From Casimicrobiaceae bacterium (GTDB taxonomy: Bacteria; Pseudomonadota; Gammaproteobacteria; Burkholderiales; Casimicrobiaceae), in NCBI GenBank assembly GCA_955652025.1, contig CATPAO010000159.1, forward strand, positions 1-7,485: a stretch of DNA of 7,485 bases, read 5' to 3'. A model generated the notes under the pieces. It was not told the DNA's origin. It was given only the letters and a program-made list of their open reading frames with translations, and did not search any database. Every line of letters begins with the position of its first letter. Position 1 is the first letter of the stretch. The position numbers were made by a program, and so were the translations under genes. Shown piece after piece: positions 1 through 6,057 of the stretch.

Positions 1-1
1 C

Positions 2-874
2 TACAAGTTGTATCTGATGGCGCGGCAATACAGTGTAACCGGCAATGTCGGCAGCGCCCGGACCCAGGAAGCGATCATCCGGCTTTGCCGGCGCGCCACC
101 GAGATCGACCCGAACTACGCGCGACCGTGGGCGCTTATGGCCGGGGCGCAGGGTGCGCTGCGTCTCTTTCTGGGTCGGGAAGGCGACGGCGGCCTCGCCG
201 CGGCCGAACGTGCGCTCGCGCTGGACCCGCATCTCGCTGAAGCGCACGCCGCGAAAGCGCGGGTTCTGACCGCAGACGCGCGCTACGACGATGCGCAGGT
301 CGAAATCGAGACCGCGCTTCGCCTGGACCCGGAGTCCTTCGAGGTGAACATCGCGGCCGCCGCCTGGCACTATGCGAAACGCCGCTTCGCCGAGGCGTTG
401 ACGTTCTACAAAAAGACGGCGGACAGCGTCGAAACGGACGTCTACTCGGCCGGAATGACCATCAGCTGCTACAAGGTGCTGGGCGATGCGGAGGGTGCAC
501 GCCGTGCAGCGCGGCGTGCGCTCGCCCGCGCGGAGAAGGCCGTGGCGCTGGAGCCGGACAACGGATCGGCGATGAGCTTTCTCGTCGGGGCGCTCGCGAC
601 GCTTGGGGAAGCAGAGCGCGCAAAGGAATGGATCGCGCGCGCGATGCTACTCGATCCCGACAACATGAACATGCAATACAACTTCGCATGCGCGCTCGTG
701 CTGGATCTGCACGACTTCGACGCGGCGCTGGACTTGCTCGATCCGATGCTCGAAAAAATCCGTATGGATTCCGTGAACTGGATGAAGATCGATCCGGACC
801 TGGACCCCATCCGCGATCATCCGCGCTTCAAAGCGATGCTTGCGGCGGCCGAAGCGCGCTTGGCTAAATCGTAG
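2..874 (+). CDS. TPR-repeat protein, C-terminal part (5' end cut by window edge)
   Basis: The frame is open to the left edge, so this is the last 290 or so residues of a larger protein. A TTG at 8 is not a convincing start, because the residues before it (YK) continue the 'YKLYLMARQY' pattern that normally opens the TPR tail of longer proteins. About six TPR-like helical pairs are visible, marked by repeated 'A...ALALDP', 'ALRLDP', 'AVALEPDN' and 'AMLLDPDN' units, ending in 'DPDLDPIRDHPRF'. From family knowledge, tails of this kind follow an N-terminal class III adenylate/guanylate cyclase plus TolB-like segment, or a winged-helix DNA-binding domain, in proteobacterial signalling proteins. 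The visible part shows no enzyme motif and would act as a protein-protein scaffold. It ends at TAG 872-874 and converges on the minus-strand cluster. Which N-terminal domain it carries cannot be seen. TPR call is firm; full identity is inference. Confidence 0.85.
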   Translation, partial: YKLYLMARQYSVTGNVGSARTQEAIIRLCRRATEIDPNYARPWALMAGAQGALRLFLGREGDGGLAAAERALALDPHLAEAHAAKARVLTADARYDDAQVEIETALRLDPESFEVNIAAAAWHYAKRRFAEALTFYKKTADSVETDVYSAGMTISCYKVLGDAEGARRAARRALARAEKAVALEPDNGSAMSFLVGALATLGEAERAKEWIARAMLLDPDNMNMQYNFACALVLDLHDFDAALDLLDPMLEKIRMDSVNWMKIDPDLDPIRDHPRFKAMLAAAEARLAKS

Positions 875-924
875 GCGTCACCGGGTTGTGGCCCGATCGG
901 GAGCCTTGGCGCAGCAATTCTCGT
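875..924. other. Convergent intergenic gap with small inverted repeats
   Basis: This 50-base gap separates two genes that end towards each other. It contains a CGGG/CCCG pair (882-885 and 892-895) with a six-base loop, and an overlapping perfect 10-base palindrome, CCCGATCGGG, at 892-901. The two structures exclude each other. Neither is followed by a T-run on either strand, so there is no classical Rho-independent terminator. A weak bidirectional transcription stop is possible but unproven. Confidence 0.3.
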
Positions 925-2730
925 TCAATCCTCCTTTGTCCAGCGCAGCCGGTACAGGCGCGCGTCGCCGAATCGCTTCGCGAGTTGCATGGTGCCGATG
1001 TAATCGCAACTGAAACGATCCTGGTTTTCGGCGACGAGCGACGCGGCAAACTCTTCAGTCACGAAAATGTGTCGCGGCTGCACGATCGGCTCCACGCGCG
1101 CCGTTCGGTTGACGTGGGTTCCGTAAAACGTGAACCTTTCCGTGACCGGGTCGAAGATGCGGAAGAGCGGGCCCGTGTGAAGCGCGATGCGGACGCCGGT
1201 TTCTGCAGTGAGGCCGAGCGCGGGCCAATCGATTGCGCCAAGTTTTTGTTGCAGGCGGACGGCGAATTCCGCGGCATGGCTCGGTAATTCGAAAACAAGA
1301 AAGAGGCCGTCGCCGTGCGTGTTCGCGTGGACGGGCTTATGCGCGAGCGAATCGAGTGATCTCTTGCAGGTACCAAGAAACACTTCGGCGAAATCGGGCG
1401 CGTACTGTTCGGGCATCTTGGAAAAGCCGCTGATGTCGGCGAACAGCAGACTCTTCAAGCTGCGATGGCGCGCGGTCTGTTCCGGCGCTTCGACCGCGTC
1501 GCGCTGACCGGCACCGGTCTGCGCTTGCGGCGCGTTACCGCGCAACGCGGCGAGGTCGATGTTCTCGACTAGGCCGCCTCTCCGCTTCCAGTTCTCGGCG
1601 GTCGCGGCGGTACCACCGACGAGCGCGTGAGTTTCCGGCTCGCGCACCGTCAGCATCAGTGGCGTTGTCGCGAGCTCCCCGGCACGCAGGAACGCCATGC
1701 CCTGGATCAGGTTCGCCGCATGCTCGAACAACACGTCGTCGCCGAGGAACGCCTCTTCCGTCGCGACAACGATCCGCGTCGCCCGCCCGAGGACGCGCTC
1801 GAAGCGGTCGACCCAGGCTTCTCCGGCGAAGCCGACGCTGGTTTCGACGAAGTCACGGCGCGCGAACGGCAACACGATCTGCGTTTGCCAGCCCGCATCC
1901 TGCATCGCCTCGAGAAACAGGATGTCGGCCCCGCACGCCGCCTGCGCATAGCCGATCGAAGGCCCAAGCCCCGCGATCTTCTTACGTAGCGCAGCTGCGA
2001 GCCGCGCTTCGAGAGCGGCTGGGAATCGCGGCGGCGTGCGGCCTGGTCGATCGATCATGTGCCCGGAGAACGCGATGACCTGCGGGGCGGGGAGCACTTC
2101 CGCCAACTCGCGCGCGGCGGGCGACCCGATCATCAGCAGCTGCCGCCGCATTGACGCAACGTCACCGAATTTGTTGTCCGCTAATCGATACGCTTCGGTG
2201 TAATGAACGCGGGCTTCGTCGAGCCGGCCAAGAATGAGCAGCGCCTCGCCGGCGCTCGCATGCTGCCAGTGATCGACGGGCGCCAAAACGGACAGCGCCT
2301 GCTCTGCGAGAGTGTGCGCAAGCGATGCGTTGCCCAACAGCATCGCCATCGTGGCCGCGTTGACGGCGGGATAGCCGTCACCGCCGAGTGAAAACGCGCG
2401 CCGGTAACAGTCGATCGCCATCCGTGCGAGATCATTCGCGGCGACATTCTTCCTGTCGCGCGTCGTGGCATAGTGCTCCTTGGCGATCCTGCCGGCGAGG
2501 CTCCACACTTCGACGGCAAGCGGGCTCGTGCCGAGCGGCTCGCGATCGATTTGCGCCAGCCATTTTTCCGCCTCGCCGATCGCGCCCATGCGGGCCGAGG
2601 CCAGCGCGCCGAGGTAGTGGATCTCAGCAGTGTTGGCGCCGTCAACCGTCGCGCTCCGGGCGAGATCGAGCGCCTGCGCATTGAGGCCGGCGTTGAGCGC
2701 CTCACGAATCGTCGATGCAATGTCGCTCAA
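925..2730 (-). CDS. TPR/TRAFs-binding-like + SLOG-like + class III nucleotidyl cyclase fusion protein
   Basis: A 601-residue predicted cytoplasmic protein with three regions. Residues 1-210 are helical repeats; residues 119-200 ('YPAVNAATMAMLLG', 'ALLILGRLDEA') resemble the TRAFs-binding region (DUF4071) known from ASK-type MAP3 kinases and bacterial signalling proteins. Residues 217-395 look like a SLOG Rossmann domain: 'FSGHMIDRPG', 'AACGADILFLEA', 'IVLPFARRDF', 'VGGTAATAENW'; SLOG domains bind nucleotides or nucleotide derivatives. Residues 424-596 form a class III cyclase domain. The two metal Asp are D432 ('FADISGF') and D474 ('THGDGL'), and the transition-state pair is N541/R545 ('VNRTARVE'). 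Of the two base-selecting positions, one is Thr (T534, as in class IIIb) and the usual Lys is Asn (N470), so the substrate may not be plain ATP. The start is TTG at 2730: TGA lies in frame six codons upstream, and a weak GGAA (2740-2737) lies six bases before it. The gene is last in the cluster, 96 bases after the STAND gene. Cyclase fold is sure; activity and product are not. Confidence 0.88.
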   Translation of the reverse strand: MSDIASTIREALNAGLNAQALDLARSATVDGANTAEIHYLGALASARMGAIGEAEKWLAQIDREPLGTSPLAVEVWSLAGRIAKEHYATTRDRKNVAANDLARMAIDCYRRAFSLGGDGYPAVNAATMAMLLGNASLAHTLAEQALSVLAPVDHWQHASAGEALLILGRLDEARVHYTEAYRLADNKFGDVASMRRQLLMIGSPAARELAEVLPAPQVIAFSGHMIDRPGRTPPRFPAALEARLAAALRKKIAGLGPSIGYAQAACGADILFLEAMQDAGWQTQIVLPFARRDFVETSVGFAGEAWVDRFERVLGRATRIVVATEEAFLGDDVLFEHAANLIQGMAFLRAGELATTPLMLTVREPETHALVGGTAATAENWKRRGGLVENIDLAALRGNAPQAQTGAGQRDAVEAPEQTARHRSLKSLLFADISGFSKMPEQYAPDFAEVFLGTCKRSLDSLAHKPVHANTHGDGLFLVFELPSHAAEFAVRLQQKLGAIDWPALGLTAETGVRIALHTGPLFRIFDPVTERFTFYGTHVNRTARVEPIVQPRHIFVTEEFAASLVAENQDRFSCDYIGTMQLAKRFGDARLYRLRWTKED

Positions 2731-2736
2731 CGTGAG

Positions 2737-2743
2737 TTCCGCT
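2737..2743 (-). promoter_or_regulatory. Weak Shine-Dalgarno before the TTG start of the cyclase gene
   Basis: On the minus strand the bases AGCGGAA end six nucleotides before TTG at 2730. An ATG nearby (2749-2747) is out of frame and soon meets a stop, and an in-frame TGA lies just upstream, so TTG is the first usable start. The site is a weak match to AGGAGG, which with TTG suggests modest translation. Confidence 0.4.
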
Positions 2744-2784
2744 CTTCATCGATCGTGTCGGATTTTGGGGGGCCGAATCAACGC

Positions 2785-2796
2785 GCCTCGCGAGGC
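2785..2796. repeat. Perfect 12-base palindrome between STAND and cyclase genes
   Basis: GCCTCGCGAGGC equals its own reverse complement; the flanking bases (C at 2784, C at 2797) do not extend it. It lies about 55 bases upstream of the TTG start, a position compatible with an operator or an mRNA hairpin. In GC-rich DNA, short palindromes of this composition arise by chance fairly often. Confidence 0.35.
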
Positions 2797-2826
2797 CGCC
2801 TCCCACGCATGAGCCACGACCGTCGG

Positions 2827-5800
2827 CTATGTCCGCCGATTGCCCTGCTCCGCGGCGATGCCGTTGCGGATCAATACCGTGCTTTTCAGACTCCGCAACC
2901 CGGAGGGCAACCGGTCGATGAGCGTGGCCGCTTCGGCCAGCAACGCGGTCTCTTTACCGTTTCCGACGAGCGCCGCCGCATAGAGTGTGCGCGCGAGCTC
3001 GATATGCTGCGTCAGGTCGTCGCTGTTGTGGGCCTGCAGTTCGCGTTGCAATTTGAGGGCGGGCGCGACCGCCTGCTGCGCCTCCGGGCGTCGATCGAGG
3101 CGCGCCAGAATCAGCGCGAGCAGCACCTGGTTCTGCGCGGCCTCGCGCTTGCGCTCGAGCGTCTGCTCCGGAAGGCGCGTCTGGTAGATGATCGACTGCC
3201 GGATCGCCCGTTCCGCCTCGGCGTAGTCCTTGAGGTTGTAGTTCGCGTCGGCCAGCGCGCGATAACGATTTGCAAGGCCGATGTCCCAGTAAAACTTCCA
3301 CGTTCCTTCGGTAGGGGCGACGACCCCGGCGCCGGGCATCGCGGCCTGCAACATCTTGCGGGCCGTCGCGTAATCCCCGGCGGCGACGGGAAGCGCGACT
3401 TTGAATCCGGTTTCGTACCCGCGCAGAATCGCTTCTTCGGTGGGCCCCATCGAGCGACTCGCAGCGACGATGCCGACCAGGCGATGGAGATCGGCGAACG
3501 CGGCCTCGGCTTCCGCGACATTGCCGCGGTCTGCCTCGAGCACTCCGCGCAGCGCCGCCGGAAACGACAGATTGAGGGCGAGGAACGACGACATCTTCGT
3601 GCGTCGCTCAACCGCGTTGGCGGCGAGCATCCGGTCGCGGGCCTCGTCGAGACGCCCGAGGCCGTACAGCAAGTTGGAGTTGCGCATCTGGCTGGCCGCG
3701 AGATTGTTCCACGCGATCACGTTGCCCGAATCGAGCTTGACGAACGCCTCCCAATCGCGCACCGCGTCGTCGCCGGCCACGAGCCCTTTGCGCAGCTGCA
3801 TATTCTCGACGCCAATGTCGGCCATGTCGCCGCGGATCAGGCCGCGTGCGCGGAGCGCGCCCATGTGGGCGGGCCGCTTGTCCAGGATCCGGCCGGCGAC
3901 GGCGACCGCGTCTTCGCTGACGCGAAGCGCTTCCTGCGAGCGTCCCAGGTCGCGCAACGTCTCCGCTTGCCACGCGGACGCCTCGACGTAGCCCGCTGCC
4001 GCCGGCAGGTCTGCGAAATCCTCGCCGGCGATGCTTCGAAACGTTGCGCGCGACTGTTCAAGGCTGACGACCGCCAGGTCCTGCCGCCTGCTGCGTAGCT
4101 GCGAGAAGCCCAGATAGTTCGTGACGCTGCCATAGGCGCGCCGCAGCGGGACCGACGGGGCAGGCGCAGTCATCAGTGGAGCGAGGATCGCGGCCGCTCG
4201 CTCGGCGAATAGGCGGGCGTCGTCTTCCTTGCTGCGGCTGTCGAGAATGCGCGCCTGCGCGGTTAACCCAAGCGCCAGACCGGCCGCAGTGATCTCCGAC
4301 GTGTCCCCCTTGGTGCGCAGTCCGTCGAGGATACCCACTGCCTCCGTCAGGACCTTTTCGCCCTCGTCGAGATTGGATTGATAGCGCAGCACCGAGCCGT
4401 AGCGAACGAGTGCAAGCGCCCGATTGCGTTCGGTCTCGGCTGTGCGCAATTCCGCCGGGAGCTCGCGGTAATAGTCGAGCGACCGCTTGGCGAGCTGAGC
4501 GACGATGTCGAGCCGGCCGACCGGCTCGAGCTCCAGGTAGAAATCATCGAGCAGGAAGACGATGAGCTTCTCGGCCTCGCCGCGCGCACGCTCGGCGAGC
4601 TGACGGGTCTCCACCGCTTTCAGCTCCGCTTCCTGCGCGCGCTTCATGCTCATGTAGCCGAACACGGCGGCCGCCGCGGCGAAGATGGCGAGCACGGCGC
4701 ATCCCGCCGCGATTTGCCGCGCGCGGACGAGCGCTTTTCTTGTGGCGCGCTCGCGTTCGCGTTGCGCCGCGAGTTTTCGTTCGGCTTCGTCGCGCGCCTC
4801 GCGCTCCAACCGCAAGTCGCGGCTGGCCTTCACGACGCTGCACAGCACGTCGTGCGTCAGTTCGACGCGCCGCACGTCGAGCCGCTCCTCGATGCGGAGC
4901 AGGCGTCGGTTGACGAGCACCGCCAGCGCATCGGGCGAGGCTCCCGCCCCCACGAGGCCCTTCTGCACGCGCTCCTCGGCCAAGCTCTCGCGATGGCCGG
5001 ACTCGGTCAGCAGGTTGTCTTCGATGAACTGACGCACACCGTGCGGCTGATCGGCGAGCGCGCGCTCGTAGAACTCGCTTAGAATATTGTCGCGGGAGCC
5101 GGCCAGAAGATCGGCGGAAATTTCGCTGCGGCCCTGCGCGATGCGCGCGTTGTTAAGCTCGCGGCATATCAGGCTCAACAGCGCGGGCTCGACCTCGGCG
5201 TTGGCGAGCTCCGCGCCGCCGGCGACGAACCGGACGATGGAACCGGCCACCTCCTCGGACACCAGTCGTCCGCCCGGCTTCAGCGCGGCGGAGAGCGCCT
5301 GCGCGCCCGTCATGCGGGCGAGCCGCATCCGGTTCTGCGCGATCGAGGGCATGTTGCCCTTCAAACCTTCGAGGTGGGCGAGGTAATCCTCGCGTAACGC
5401 GATGAGAATCCGGTAGTCGCCGCGCGTGAAATCGAAACGTTCGACGGCGGACTCGTCCTGGTCCATCTTCGCTTCGAGCGCCTTCGGCGCCCGGTTCTCG
5501 ACCAGGTCGGCCAGGTCCTCGACGAACTGCGCCGCGCGCTGGCGGCCGAATTCATCGCTCTGCGCGAGCGTGAACAGCTCCTCGAACTGGTCGAAGATCA
5601 AAAGCGGGATGAGCGTCTTGCCGGATTCGTCACGCAGGATGTCGTCGCGGTGGTGCAGAAACTCCCACAGCGATTCGCCGGATTCGGCGACGCCGACCTG
5701 CGTCCACTTGCCCGAAGCCTGCGTCGCGCGGAAGATCGCCTGCTTGATCTGCTCGGACGGCGGTGGCGATTCCCGCGAATAGTCGAGCCGCACGTAGACC

Positions 5801-6057
5801 GGGCAATAGCCCTCGGGCCGCAATCGCGGGACGATTCCCGCGCGCAGGATCGACGTCTTGCCGAGGCCCGACTGGCCGAACAGGACCGTGAGCAGCTTGC
5901 GCTGCACGCGGCGGCCGAGCTCTGCGACTTCTTCCTCGCGGCCATAGAAATAGGCGCGCGTCTCTTCGGTGAACGACGCGAGGCCGAGCCATGGGTGTTC
6001 CGCGTCGACGGACAACTGCGCGCCGTCGGCGGCGGGCGTCGTCGTGACGTCGTTCAT
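2827..6057 (-). CDS. nSTAND1-type STAND NTPase with membrane helix and TPR-like C-terminal half
   Basis: A 1076-residue signal-transduction NTPase. STAND proteins hold ADP at rest and switch to an ATP-bound, often oligomeric, state on sensing a signal. Residues 21-75 match the nSTAND1 entry motif: 'HPWLGLASFTEETRAYFYGREEE', then Walker A 'GQSGLGKTS' (61-69, K67). Walker B is 'LLIFDQFEELF' (152-162, D156, E159/E160). 'ILIALREDYLAHLE' (217-230) is the following strand/helix, and the winged-helix end is 'VELTHDVL' (398-405). A charged, coiled-coil-like helix (411-445) leads into one hydrophobic segment (about 449-469). Residues 480-1076 are alpha-helical, TPR-like ('GRLDEARDRML', 'LKDYAEAERAIRQS'), with no WD40 repeats and no cysteine. 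No enzyme domain follows, so the output probably goes through the upstream TIR protein. The ATG at 6057 overlaps the TGA of the TIR gene as ATGA and has no clear Shine-Dalgarno, which fits translational coupling. NTPase call is firm; the sensed signal is unknown. Confidence 0.92.
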   Translation of the reverse strand: MNDVTTTPAADGAQLSVDAEHPWLGLASFTEETRAYFYGREEEVAELGRRVQRKLLTVLFGQSGLGKTSILRAGIVPRLRPEGYCPVYVRLDYSRESPPPSEQIKQAIFRATQASGKWTQVGVAESGESLWEFLHHRDDILRDESGKTLIPLLIFDQFEELFTLAQSDEFGRQRAAQFVEDLADLVENRAPKALEAKMDQDESAVERFDFTRGDYRILIALREDYLAHLEGLKGNMPSIAQNRMRLARMTGAQALSAALKPGGRLVSEEVAGSIVRFVAGGAELANAEVEPALLSLICRELNNARIAQGRSEISADLLAGSRDNILSEFYERALADQPHGVRQFIEDNLLTESGHRESLAEERVQKGLVGAGASPDALAVLVNRRLLRIEERLDVRRVELTHDVLCSVVKASRDLRLEREARDEAERKLAAQRERERATRKALVRARQIAAGCAVLAIFAAAAAVFGYMSMKRAQEAELKAVETRQLAERARGEAEKLIVFLLDDFYLELEPVGRLDIVAQLAKRSLDYYRELPAELRTAETERNRALALVRYGSVLRYQSNLDEGEKVLTEAVGILDGLRTKGDTSEITAAGLALGLTAQARILDSRSKEDDARLFAERAAAILAPLMTAPAPSVPLRRAYGSVTNYLGFSQLRSRRQDLAVVSLEQSRATFRSIAGEDFADLPAAAGYVEASAWQAETLRDLGRSQEALRVSEDAVAVAGRILDKRPAHMGALRARGLIRGDMADIGVENMQLRKGLVAGDDAVRDWEAFVKLDSGNVIAWNNLAASQMRNSNLLYGLGRLDEARDRMLAANAVERRTKMSSFLALNLSFPAALRGVLEADRGNVAEAEAAFADLHRLVGIVAASRSMGPTEEAILRGYETGFKVALPVAAGDYATARKMLQAAMPGAGVVAPTEGTWKFYWDIGLANRYRALADANYNLKDYAEAERAIRQSIIYQTRLPEQTLERKREAAQNQVLLALILARLDRRPEAQQAVAPALKLQRELQAHNSDDLTQHIELARTLYAAALVGNGKETALLAEAATLIDRLPSGLRSLKSTVLIRNGIAAEQGNRRT
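6054..6057 (-). promoter_or_regulatory. ATGA stop/start overlap coupling TIR and STAND genes
   Basis: On the minus strand the STAND start ATG (6057-6055) and the TIR-gene stop TGA (6056-6054) share bases. The bases before the ATG (GTCGTCCCGCCA) contain no Shine-Dalgarno, so the STAND protein is probably made by ribosomes that terminate on the TIR gene. This fixes the start and suggests the two proteins are made in proportion and may form a complex. Confidence 0.85.

Larger units (their letters stand above)
2731..2826 (-). other. 96-base intergenic region between STAND and cyclase genes
   Basis: This is the only sizeable gap inside the minus-strand cluster. It holds a perfect 12-base palindrome, GCCTCGCGAGGC (2785-2796), and a run of six G (2767-2772; C on the coding strand). 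The palindrome could fold into a short hairpin or be a dyad binding site, but no T-run follows it, so it is not a standard terminator. I find no convincing -35/-10 promoter for the cyclase gene. Read-through from the STAND gene is the simpler reading, though a separate weak promoter cannot be excluded. Confidence 0.4.

Noticed and set aside
882..901. Rho-independent terminator between the convergent genes
   Set aside because: The stems are only four to five pairs and no T-run follows on either strand.
2473..4098. Long plus-strand open frame of 541 codons opposite the STAND and cyclase genes
   Set aside because: It runs antisense to the STAND gene and the start of the cyclase gene, both of which have clear domain motifs. 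Its own product has no recognisable domain and is rich in Arg, as expected from a GC-rich shadow frame.
2830..4650. WD40 propeller in the C-terminal half of the STAND protein
   Set aside because: Many nSTAND1 proteins end in WD40 repeats, but no GH...WD spacing or beta-rich repeats occur here; the region is helical and TPR-like.
4378..5082. Plus-strand open frame of 234 codons opposite the middle of the STAND gene
   Set aside because: It is antisense to the winged-helix and membrane segment of the STAND protein and shows no family resemblance.
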